64,000 bases of DNA from Omphiscola glabra (taxonomy: Eukaryota; Mollusca; Gastropoda; Lymnaeidae), in contig OZ024798.1 in the NCBI GenBank assembly GCA_964017045.1, forward strand, positions 24,579,347 through 24,643,346. Direction: 5' to 3'. Position numbers and translations under genes: made by a program. The notes beneath the pieces are model-generated. The model saw only the letters and a list, made by a program, of their open reading frames with translations. It searched no databases and had not been told where the DNA came from. Within the stretch, counting starts at the first letter, position 1. Each line of letters begins with the position of its first letter. Positions 54,237 through 64,000 of this stretch are shown in pieces.

Positions 54237-54395
54237 GGATATGAACAATTTATTTATTCTTCTTTGTCATTAAAAAAAATAGTTCGGAATATATTGGCAG
54301 CAGTTACTCCCCTAGGTGAAGTCCTGGAGATGGCAAAGTACGGCTATGTGGGCACATCCAGATCTGGAGTCAATAGTGATTTTGATGCAACATAA
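54237..54395 (+). other. unassigned 52-codon open frame
   Basis: Open from after TAG at 54234 to TAA at 54393. It reads GYEQFIYSSLSLKKIVRNIL, AAVTPLGEVLEMAKYGYVGT, SRSGVNSDFDAT. Base composition rises from AT-rich to balanced at the end, like an exon, but no splice model or family was found. Confidence 0.2.
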
Positions 54396-55039
54396 TTCTC
54401 ATCTATGAACAGTTTTAATGTAGGAACAACAGGGGAAGATACTTCGTTACAAATGATGGTGATGAAAATATGTGCAGTGAAACTAAGATGTAGTGTTAAT
54501 GGGGAAATTTATGAAGCTGTTCAAAGTGTTTGCTGATCCTAGCATAATATTCTTCATTGCATTATTCATCATGAGGCACTGTGAGGAAAATATTTGGATT
54601 AAAATATATTTTGTTATGGAACCGTTGGTTTCAACTAAACTTTATTTGCCCTCTTGTCTTCAATCATCATCAGTTCCTCACAGGGGCGCCACTTTTCCAG
54701 TTTATTCCAGATTCATGAGGCTATATATTTTTCGCATTCGCAAGTTTTTATTTTCCATCACTAAGGATTTTTTTAAATCAGCGTGTAAGAACGTGCAAAA
54801 GCTTATTCAGCGAGAGCAGATTCGCTATAAATAGAATAGGTACTGCAACCTCTCGATTTTATTTGCAACCCCCTCGCTTTGTTTGTAATCATTGCACCAG
54901 AAATTATTTCTACAGTGTATGAATTTTATGAGTTTCGTTAAGTTTCAGGGTTTGAAAAATTTGTAAATGACGTTTCTTCGGGTTTCAAGAAATTTTTAGA
55001 AAGTGATTTCAGTGTTCACAGCTTTCCCCCATGGTTCCA

Positions 55040-55560
55040 CAATTTAGACTGAAATGAAAGAGGAACATCCCAACTTACCATACCATGTTATTCACAGGTG
55101 GCTCAGATGTGGATAGGTTTTCTTGTTTTGATTTTGAATTTTGGTTTAGATTAACATTTTCTTGGATTAAAAGGAACGACTAAATTATTTCATAGTTTAT
55201 AAATACGGTAGTAAATTGCTTTGTGAACATGTGAAAAAATTAAATCTCAGATTGCAAGCTGACTGATTTGAAATCATTTTGGCAGGGGAAACTATATCTT
55301 TTAAATTCTCAGTTGACAAGGAGTTAGTTCGCTCATTTCCCATGTAGGGAAAGTGATTAATATGCTCATTTAAAAGACTTTAGCTCGTGAATTCATTCAG
55401 GTGTTACGTATTGCCTACTTGTATGAAAAGACATTTTCAAAATTTGAAATATGGGAAATCTGGTTATAGTTCTAGAGTATGCTTATCTGAAGTTCCCTTG
55501 CAAGCCAAATTGGTGATGGGTAACACTTTGGTCCTTAACTTTAAAAAATGGCTGCACCTA
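55040..55560 (+). pseudogene. possible hAT transposase C-terminal relic
   Basis: Near 55050 the plus strand reads MKEEHPNLPYHVIHRWLRCG, like the hAT block (YPDLPYHTEVRWLSRG). Near 55410-55450 it reads IAYLYEKTFSKFEIW, like the hAT C-terminal (CEQ.FS.MK). Frames are broken and the identification is weak. Confidence 0.3.
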
Positions 55561-55680
55561 TTGGTACCCGGGTACCAGAAGTGAGAGGTTGGGCTGTGGC
55601 TATTGGTACCCGGGTGCCAGAAGTGAGAGGTTGGGCTGTGGCTATTGGTACCCGGGTACCAGAATTGAGAGGTTGGGATT
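55560..55680. repeat. 42-bp tandem repeat x3
   Basis: TATTGGTACCCGGGTACCAG followed by AAGTGAGAGGTTGGGCTGTG; contains the palindrome GGTACCCGGGTACC. It is the expanded left edge of repeat B. Confidence 0.9.
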
Positions 55681-55856
55681 AAAAAATGATTAAAAATATT
55701 ATTGTTGGGTTTGTAAGGCCAAATGAGGTATGAAATGAAAGATAATTGAATGTACTATACGTTTGTAGTCTTAATTCTTCAGTTTTACTCAAATAAACTA
55801 CCACAAATGGCATTCGAATAGCATTGAGTATAATGGTACCCAGGTGCGAATGGCGG
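55680..55856. repeat. dispersed repeat B, left part of second copy
   Basis: Continues the match to 28740-28966 up to CCAGGTGCGAATGGC. The remainder resumes at 57098. Confidence 0.65.
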
Positions 55857-56139
55857 CGCTGCGTGTCTGGGTCCATTTTGGAGTATGGAAGTGGGGTACG
55901 GAGCGGAGCTCTGCCGGAGCTGAGAAGAAAACACCACACACCACTGCGGCACCTCCACTCTGCCTTCGTCACTGTTTCCTCTTTGCTCGCGTGTAACCCC
56001 TAACCATATTGATAATTCTGCCACTTGAGAAAATTTGAACTTCTGAAATATATGGACTTGAAATTTCTGGGTTTAAAAAAGCGCCTGGCGGGGTCCCTTG
56101 GCAGTGGGGCCCTTGGCGGGCACCTAGTTTGCCTATGCC

Positions 56140-57060
56140 AAAGAACGGCTATGCAGGTGTGGCATTTTTGGAAAACTGCAGTTTTTGTACCGTGAAAGGG
56201 ATGAGGGCAAAAATATTTGGCCGCCCATTGTAGCTACGCCACTAGGCAATGTATCTATCGATACCAAAGCGTCGATCCGTTTCATCGGGAAGTAGGGTGG
56301 AAAACGATGAATCTTGAACGGTAGAAAATTTTTTGAATATTTCAAAATCAAGAGGTGTAGTTTTGTGTATACTTGAATTTAATGTTTCTATTATACTTTT
56401 TGAACTGGGAAGGAAATTTTTAAGGCGCCCAGTGCCATGCATGAACTGAATTCACTCCCGTTTGTTGCGAGCCCAGAATAAGAATTTTTTCTTAAAATAG
56501 TACCAGCAAATTTTTTTAAAAAATAATTAACATGATAATCGAAATGCTAGTTCACAAAAATCTTTCCCCTTTAAAAAAAAAAAAAAAAAAAAAAGATTTC
56601 TTGTAGATTCATATATAGAATATTATTGTTTTAAAAATCCGTGCAAATAGATGGAGCAAAAGAATAATATAGGCTATGTGTTTTTTAACCTCTGTTATTC
56701 AGTACATATTGTTACAAAAGTTAAAATTAAAATAAAACACAAACTCAAACGCTTTCGATATAATAATAATAGTTGATGAAATGTGCACTTTTTCAATGCG
56801 CCTGTTATATTCTTAATTTATTTTTGTTAATTATCTAATTTATTTTTAAGTTTCCATTTTCTATAACTTAACACACAAGGAATCGACTAAATTTATAGTT
56901 ATGCAAATAAAAATATTTTAAAAATACTAGTGCCAATGCAATCATACAATGTATTATTAACACATATGTCTATGCGTATGATGCCGTATGACTTATGACA
57001 TATCTCTACTTTAAAAGTTTTGCTTTTATGGTGAAATATAATTTGAAAATAGATTGAGTA
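56140..57060. repeat. dispersed repeat A, copy 2
   Basis: Corresponds to 13.99-14.48 and 16.1-16.85 kb. Here the two parts are contiguous, showing the state before the LINE insertions in copy 1. It lies between the two parts of repeat B. Confidence 0.5.
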
Positions 57061-57097
57061 TGTTTGATACTAAGCAAGAACTATTATTAGAGAAAAA

Positions 57098-57190
57098 AAA
57101 TATATTACGCACCAAAAGCAATTGCGTTGTTAAAAAAAAATAGTCATTTAGCGTAGTTTTCGGGAATTATATTTTGCACTCTATCCAGAA
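57098..57190. repeat. dispersed repeat B, right part of second copy
   Basis: TATTACGCACCAAAAGCAAT, TCATTTAGCGTAGTTTTCGG match 29103-29170. Confidence 0.6.
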
Positions 57191-57306
57191 AAGGAACCAG
57201 TGACAAGAGATAATAGATAAAGTGCGAAATTTTCTTTTACTTTCGATTTATTTCGTATCCGTCTCCGGTCAGACAGTCGGTGGATTTCAATCATGAAATG
57301 AGTCGA

Positions 57307-57332
57307 ATGTTTATGCTCACACTAGTCCGCCA
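57307..57332 (+). CDS. TIGAR: TIGAR coding exon 1 (26 nt)
   Basis: Encodes MFMLTLVR plus CA of the His codon; donor GTAAGC at 57333. It corresponds to human MARFALTVVRH. Very short, so it was placed by protein homology and phase. Confidence 0.85.
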
Positions 57333-60300
57333 GTAAGCTTATTCAAGTTAAACTTTAAATGTTTTTGGTGAAACGGAATAATTCTAGATTTATCATTTAA
57401 ATGACTACAATTGACATCTATAGGCCTGTTACGTATAATGTAATAGCTTTAATAAAGGTCACAGTAGTCAGTCAGTAGTACTCTGGTACGTTCCAGTAGT
57501 CAGTAAAGTAGTGTACACTCACCCCACTACGTCGTCTACATCTACGTGACTACTGGCTAGGCTAGTACTGGTACTACTCACAATGACACACACACAGTGA
57601 CCAGTCACTACTTGCAGTCTCAGTATAGAATCAAAGGCATAGTATTGACTGAAGCCACAAGGGTATTGTTCAGTTTATTGTGACTCTTTGATGCTGATTA
57701 ACTAGAAACTAGAGTTAGGCACTTCAGTAAGATCCGGGAATTGCCGAAAACCGGGTATCGTGATTTCGTTTTCAAAATGGCGACCTCCAATTTTTAATTT
57801 ACCGAGAGTCACGTTGTTTACGACTTTATTACTATTTGTAGCCCAGTATGTAAATTCTATTTCGGTCCACAACTTGGAGTAGACATGTTAATGTTAATGT
57901 TGTTTTATGAGTAGACACTTTAGTCCTCAAAATAATTTTGAGGCTTCACTTTGATAATTGAAGGTAAAATAATGCTAATTTGACTCATTCATATTTTTTG
58001 TGTGGAAAGCATTTTTGCTTGATTGTAAGGGACTTTATAGATACTGGCATTAATTACAGCATATCCATAGGTAGGCCTACTTCAAAGGTCACTCGCGCAT
58101 ACCTTCTGCGCAGATACAAAAATGTAAAAAAACGGCTACATGGTATCATTGGAAAATTGCATACTACGTCACATTTGTTTATTAAATAATTGCTTTTCTC
58201 ACCAGTGACGTTTCAGTTTTTGTGTTCCGGTGATATATTGATTATAATTGATTTATGCTACTAGATTTTTTTGTGTATCACGGACAGTATTATTATTATG
58301 GTGATGTGCGTATTGACGTATACAAATCACATAAATACTTTTTTACTAGTTAAGCAGTCCTGTTTACTCTTACGATTTTGGCGTACAATGTACGATTTTG
58401 AGGTGTATACATTATATATACTGTATGTTTATTTTCTACTATTGAGATAATGTGTTGAATGATTTTGTGATGATATTGTACGATTTTAAGAGTTTGAGGG
58501 TAAACAGGTCTGGTTAAGGCACCTAAAAAAGGCTTAGTGCCACAGAATCTACATTCATTTTATGAGTTTTTTCCTTTTTTGAGTTATTATCATTGACCAT
58601 GTCTCTGAAAAGTTATTCATCCAACTATGAAAATTTCCCCATTATTTTTTTTTTTACAGAGAAGCTGGAAATGGCTATTATCACCGTCAATTTTGAAGTG
58701 ATTCGTTATAGTTAAATCCTTAAACATCTGAATAATTATAAGAAGTTTAAAATGAATAATTTTACAAAATTTAAGAAAAGATTATACGGTAACCAAACTT
58801 GAAAAGTCTATGTAGTGACCAAAGGTTGCTTTTAAATTTTACATAAAAAATTGTGTGTACCACCGGTACTTAGTGACTTAGTCAGTTTATCAATGTACAT
58901 TATTGAATCAATAATTAACAGTTTTATGAAAATGATAGTAATCTCAATAATAATAGTTGTTATTCTCTTATTAATGACTACTCATTTGGGAGAATATTAC
59001 TAAAATTAGGCCTACATCTCAATATCATTTATAATTATAAACAACAGTTATTAATATCTTATAGTATAGTCTATTTACGCCTAGGTCTAAGTTAGGAACT
59101 AAGCTTAATTTAAGATTTTTCACTTACTGAACTTTTATCACTATTACTATTAGTTACTATTACTACAACCACACTTAATGCCTAATTAAAGTTAGTATCT
59201 TTTTAATTTAATAAGGTATTAAAATATACATTTTTAAATAATTGTTAAGTTAATGTAAAAGTAAAATTCTAATACTTACCCTACTTACTGTGTGAACTGT
59301 GTGTCCTTACTTAACTTAGTCTTATAACTTATGGATGATTTTATTTAAGTAATTTTTATTTATAATTATATCCATCAATTTTATATATAAAAAAGAATAC
59401 TTACCTTTTTATAAATATGAAAATTGATTTAAAATTTAACAATAGCTTAATAAACTTAATGTAAATTCAATACACATGCTATTTTCTGTTTTTTTTTCTT
59501 CATAAATAATGATTGCTTAATTTTCTATTCACTTTTTTCATAACATACCAGCAAATAAAATTATCCAAAATGCAAATTCTTGATGTTATGTAAAAGTTTT
59601 TTTGTTCATTGTGTTGTATATTGCATTGAGAATGTCTCCTAAAAATTTGGTAGCATTATCTATTAGAATAAAAAAGTTGTGGGCAAAAGAAGGCAGAAAT
59701 GTGGAAAGTCGGTCACAAGTTTTTACAGAGAAATTTAAAGATAAAGAAGGGGGTTAAAAAAATTCACTTAAAAAATCATAACTTCATTTCTTTAAAAGCT
59801 AGAGGCCTAGAATATATTACTATTATAAGTGTAGGCCTAGCTCCACCCCAATAATTATTTATAGGGCCCATTATTCATATATCATGTAATTGTAATGAAA
59901 TATTATGATGATTCTTAAGGCATAAATTAAGTAAAAATGTACAAAAAATATTCACTTACCTTTGATATTGAAATATCCTATATTTAATCACAAATCACAC
60001 TATTCCAAAAGAGAATTATTATATAATCCTCAGCATTCTCAAAGAAAAAAACACACTTTCTGCCACAATAATCCAAGAATTACATAAGATGTTACTAAAA
60101 ATTATCATACAATACTGTAATTACCTCAACCAAATGACTATAACTTATTTTATCAACAGCCAAAGTTGATTCAAACAATACATGTTGATTTGTGAAACAA
60201 CTTTACCTAACGTAAAATAAATGACATAAATTTTTTTTGTCATATTCAAACATTCATATGATACGGGACTAAAATACATTATGTAGAAAATCGTAAAATA

Positions 60301-63300
60301 AAAAGTGTAATCGTCAATTTTAACTTATTGAAACAAATAATCCTTTTATTATTAGTTTATACTTATAAATTTTAAAGAATTCCATAGAAAATTTGAAATT
60401 AATATCTAAAGAATGTTAATATTATAATTATTATGATTTTTTGGAAATTAAAAAAAAATATTTAGACATATAATTAATTAATTAATTACAAATAAGTGAC
60501 GAGCCAGCATATTTAATATATTTTAATAGGAAAATAATAAAGATTTTTTAAATAATTTTTGCGGAATATTAACAAAAATCTAACTTATATTTTGTGGTTT
60601 TAATTGGAAGTACTCTTATTAAACTATGTTCCCTGTAAATATTATATTTTGTCTCCTTGTATTATAAAGTTATAGGCCTTTAAAAAAACACAAAATGAGG
60701 GTCACAACATGTGGAGGAAATTCCATAGTGAAAAAGTGGTTTTGAGGTCCCTATTAAAAAAAATCATAACTTTTGAACCACTTGAGCTAGAAAGTTGATC
60801 TGGGTGTTTTTGTAATCTATTCACCAGGCTCTATACAGCTGTATTATTTTTATATTTAAAAAAAAATATTTTGAAATTTTCATCAAAGTGCCTATTAGCG
60901 TCTACTAATAACTAAAGAAAAGAGTATTCATTAAGTGTACACTTACTTCAATTAACCTTAGCCTTATCATGCCTATGTTATGGGAGTGTTACTACAGACT
61001 ACTACTGCAATAAGTATATATATATATAGGCTATATACCATTATATATATATATATACCATTATATATATATGTACCGGTATGTATAAATTATAAAAAGT
61101 ACATTTAACTTAGTCCTAGGTCTTAGTAGTCTTGTCTGAGTAGTGTTACTTTAATCCGGGCTTTGCTGGGGCTCTCTCCTCCAATTTACATCAATACATT
61201 ATATATTTTATAGTCCTACCCATTATATTTTTAATAAATATGAATGAACAGACTTTCTTTATCTTAAACTTTTCAACTAGTTCTTTTTAAGCCTTTCTGT
61301 CATCTCTAACTCTTTCCAAATTTTTTATTTATTTTTATTTAAAAAAGGTTTGAGAAACTGTCATTTTTATGGAAGGGTGGGGGAGGGGCAGAAAGCAAGG
61401 GAGTTAAAGATTCTGAGTGAAAGTAGGCCTACATTGGAAGGGGCTCACTAAGCTACACCCTGGAAATTTTTTGATAAATTCAAAATGCAGGGATTGGAGA
61501 GCAACAAAAGAGATACTAAAGGAAATTTAAATGTCATGTGACCTGGTTGTGTTTATAAAGATCCTTTATTTTTTTGTTGTTATTAAATAGTAATGTTATT
61601 TTATAACTTCTATTTAAATTATTAATTTGTTTTAACTACATGGTTAATAAATAAATGATTTTTTAAAACATTATTAAAACAAAATGATTTCCTGATTTCA
61701 TCAAATGTCAAATAAATATAATGAATAATACTTAATGTATGACTTTTGTTTCCCCTGATGTTAGCGTCTAGTTTCTCTTTTACAAAATTAAGAGTAAGTC
61801 TACTTGTGAATAATTTGGATTCTCACAATATCTATTTAAGTGGAGACTGCATTGAGAAGTAAATGATACATCATTATCATACTTCCAGCGCTAATTTTAG
61901 ATACCACGCTGCCAAAATTTAATGTTGAATGGACCAGCAGGCCCTAAGTTTCATTTTAAATGTAATACATGCAAAATTTCTGAATAACAATTTTAAACAC
62001 ATGCCATTTTATATTACAAGTATTAAATCATATTTGTCTCGTATACATAGGAAACTAAAAAAAACACTTACAAAATATGGGAAAATAATATTACTTTATA
62101 ATTATAAATTTTGATTTCAGTGGGGAAACCATGTCTAACAGAGACAGGATCATGCAAGGTAAGAAATTTCTAATCTAATCTTAATGTATAACAAGGATTA
62201 TAGACATAATAACATGAAGCAATTAAAACAAAGTTACAGAAGATGAAGCGGAGAGGGGTATAATTTCAGAGTGATATGCCAGCGAAAGTGGCATGTTGAT
62301 GCAGACATGATATATCTTTTACCTTGTTGTTTTTAATTTTCTATTTCAAAGGTTGAATAGATTATTTAAAGAGAACCTTTGGGATTCTTTCATTTGGTTT
62401 TGTATAAATGTACTTAAGGCTTGCTATAAACATTATAAAATGTAACCATGACTCTGTGTGTGTAAAATTAATTGCAAAAGTGGACACTATACTTGACAAA
62501 TAACTTTAAAAAAGTGAAGCAGCAGTTTAATTTGGAAAAAATTATCTTTGAGCCTTTCATGAAATTTTTATAGCTATTTTTTTAAACAAAAATACAAATT
62601 TAACTTATTTTTAGGTCAGCTCGACACAAAGTTATCTGACCTTGGACACACACAAGCCAAACTTGTGGCTGAACGTTTGCAGGATGTTCAGTTTTTACTG
62701 ATGTTCTCCAGTGACCTGGCCAGGGCTGCAGACACAGCAAGGGCCATTGAAAGCTGCAATACTGTGTCTACATGTGGTCTCATCTTAGACAAGAGACTAA
62801 GAGAAAGGGTTTGTCCATCTTCTTGACCTTTTATTCTTAGTAGAACCTTATATTGCACCTGATGTGAGGGCTTTTTGCTGGATTTACAGCTTTTCGTTTT
62901 CAATTTCTCGTGGGTGAAATTTCTTAAGTTTCCATTTATTGTGTGGGCTCGTCATTGAAGTCATGTAGGGATGGTGAATGAGTATCCAGCTAAACATTAG
63001 AAATAGTGGTTGTAGGTCCCCGAGACACAAATCAGGTGACCCCATAAACATCATTACTCATGCAAAGTGTAATTATAAGATATATAAATATATACCGTTG
63101 GTTGATGCTAATATTCATGTTTTGCCCAAGGCTGCATCTTTTATTAAGCCTTAAATTGGATGGATGTAGGAGCTTGATACTCATCAAGGGCCAGACATAA
63201 CTCATGCCATGTTATTTTTTGTGCCCCCACCACCACCATTCGTGATATCATTTAGGGAGGTGACAAATAAGGTTTCACCAAATTTTGTTTCTAGACTTTC

Positions 63301-63969
63301 AAGAGCAGTGAAACAAAGTTGTCTTTAATGTTTTAAAAAAATAAAAATATGTGTGTGCTATATTCTTGTTTTGTTGTTAGATATAAAGTGTAAATAGTGT
63401 AATATCTTTTCTCCCTTTGCAATTAAGTTTGTTATAAGTTATAAAAATGTGTTATGTTTTATAAATCCTCAGGAAATATATTTGGATAAAGGATTTAATA
63501 ATTATATTATATGTGCTAACATAATTAATATTTGCAGAATTGTACAACTTTTGAACATTTTCATAAGATATAAATATTTTTTTTTATACTTAGAGATACT
63601 AAATTTCTATTCATACATTTTACAAATATTTATTTTCATTTCAAATTTTTATTTCAAATATTAAAAAAAATTAAAAAATTGAACCATTGACTATATTATA
63701 AACAAATATATTTACATATACATTTACAATAACGGTAGCCAATTTTTATTTGATGTACCTCAAAACTTTGTGAGTAACTGCCATTTAATATTTGTATATT
63801 ACAATTGCTTCATCAATTATTAAATAGAAATGCTATAATACTAATATATTTCATCTAGGGCTTTGGCTATTTAGAGGGCAAACCTCTGAGTGAGTTTAAA
63901 ACTGCACTGAGCTTGGCTAAGGTGCCAAGTGAATCATTCACACCAGAGGGAGGGGAAACTATGGAAGAG
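57307..63969 (+). CDS. TIGAR: TIGAR fructose-2,6-bisphosphatase, exons 1-4 (runs off window)
   Basis: Join: 57307-57332, 62121-62158, 62615-62808, 63859-63969 and beyond; 123 codons so far (human 270 residues). TIGAR is a histidine phosphatase acting on fructose-2,6-bisphosphate and other phosphoglycerates, lowering glycolytic flux. The protein starts MFMLTLVRHGETMSNRDRIM, then QGQLDTKLSDLGHTQA, FSSDLARAADTARAI, RLRERGFGYLEGKPLSEF, FTPEGGETMEE. Present are the RHGE motif with catalytic His9 (human H11), FSSDL, LRER with Glu85 (human E89, proton donor) and LSE with Glu98 (human E102). The second catalytic His (human H198) lies beyond the window. The start is fixed by an in-frame TGA just upstream and by the length of the strand before RHG. 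Intron 1 is 4.8 kb and full of repeats. Confidence 0.93.
57715..57813 (-). pseudogene. unknown coding relic, second locus
   Basis: The minus strand reads LGKLKIGGRHFENEITIPGF, RQFPDLTEV, aligned without gaps to [29 protein letters not shown] at 40197-40367. It lies in TIGAR intron 1. Confidence 0.45.
58355..58512 (+). mobile_element. CAGACCTG-family MITE, copy 2 (6-bp TSD)
   Basis: A 158-bp element starting CAGTCCTGTTTACTCTTACG and ending GAGGGTAAACAGGTCTG, flanked by the exact repeat GTTAAG (58349-58354 and 58513-58518). Its reverse complement aligns along its whole length with 3693-3846. It lies in TIGAR intron 1. Confidence 0.88.
58520..60690. other. TIGAR intron 1, no gene recognised
   Basis: Very AT-rich. 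A 42-codon plus frame at 59632-59757 (MSPKNLVALSIRIKKLWAKE...) ends GG-stop and is unassigned. Confidence 0.4.
60690..60900. repeat. dispersed repeat C, copy 2
   Basis: See 40430-40640; same order of shared blocks, same orientation. Confidence 0.65.
61016..61075. repeat. (TA)n dinucleotide runs
   Basis: Three TATATATA tracts separated by CCAT/GGCT. They form a local palindrome. Confidence 0.9.
62121..62158 (+). CDS. TIGAR: TIGAR exon 2 (38 nt)
   Basis: T completes the His codon, then GETMSNRDRIMQ and G of the next codon. Acceptor TTTTGATTTCAG, donor GTAAGA. Confidence 0.93.
62615..62808 (+). CDS. TIGAR: TIGAR exon 3
   Basis: Reads GQLDTKLSDLGHTQAKLVAE, RLQDVQFLLMFSSDLARAAD, TARAIESCNTVSTCGLILDK, RLRER. 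The donor GTTTGT is weak but phase and homology fit. Confidence 0.95.
63859..63969 (+). CDS. TIGAR: TIGAR exon 4
   Basis: Reads GFGYLEGKPLSEFKTALSLA, KVPSESFTPEGGETMEE; donor GTAGGG at 63970. The gene continues past the window. Confidence 0.95.
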
Positions 63970-64000
63970 GTAGGGTGTTCTTGATTATGTGATAATTATC

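Noticed and set aside
57980..58189. 69-codon plus-strand frame after TIGAR exon 1 as an alternative TIGAR start
   Set aside because: It lacks the VRHG-type strand and does not join exon 2 in phase; the 26-nt exon at 57307 does.

Overview
This is eukaryotic nuclear DNA from an animal. It is AT-rich and intron-rich, with GT-AG introns that can be joined into animal proteins, and it is crowded with LINEs, hAT-type DNA transposons, a tRNA-derived SINE, a Helitron end and minisatellites. The repeat mix and the Ig-type secreted proteins suggest a mollusc, most likely a gastropod. That is an inference; nothing here fixes the species.

Layout. 1-8 kb: decayed LINE (minus strand), Helitron 3' end, tetranucleotide arrays with a small transposon inserted in them, a LINE 3' end, and a ~1.6 kb repeat broken by a hAT-type element. 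9 kb: a last exon (minus strand) of a small Ig-family gene. 10-25 kb: minisatellites, several LINE fragments, hAT elements with clean 8-bp target duplications, and two short elements that resemble SPIN transposons. 25.5-29.7 kb: a plus-strand Ig-domain gene whose final exon is paralogous to the 9 kb exon. 30.4-34 kb: a LINE on the minus strand with an uninterrupted 1052-residue endonuclease-reverse transcriptase frame. 34.9-36.7 kb: the second copy of the ~1.6 kb repeat, with terminal inverted repeats.

37.36-52.1 kb (plus): a complete 12-exon gene for the alpha subunit of mitochondrial processing peptidase (PMPCA), 529 codons; all exon phases join. Its introns hold a Merlin-like transposase relic, an unrecognised minus-strand coding relic, a 1.4 kb hAT-Charlie relic, a 1.5 kb element with a 6-bp target duplication, a SINE and a LINE fragment. 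57.3 kb to the window end (plus): the first four coding exons of TIGAR (fructose-2,6-bisphosphatase, histidine phosphatase family), running off the edge. Its first coding exon is only 26 nt, and the catalytic histidine codon is split by intron 1.

The two housekeeping genes, PMPCA (mitochondrial presequence processing) and TIGAR (sugar-phosphate metabolism), are neighbours on one strand. Nothing shows that they work together. The rest of the window is repeat turnover. The most unusual signals are a transposon family with CAGACCTG ends and exact 6-bp target duplications at three sites, the SPIN-like pair, the two-member Ig/hydrophobic-tail gene family in which one copy has a 4-bp tail frameshift, and an unknown coding relic found at two loci.
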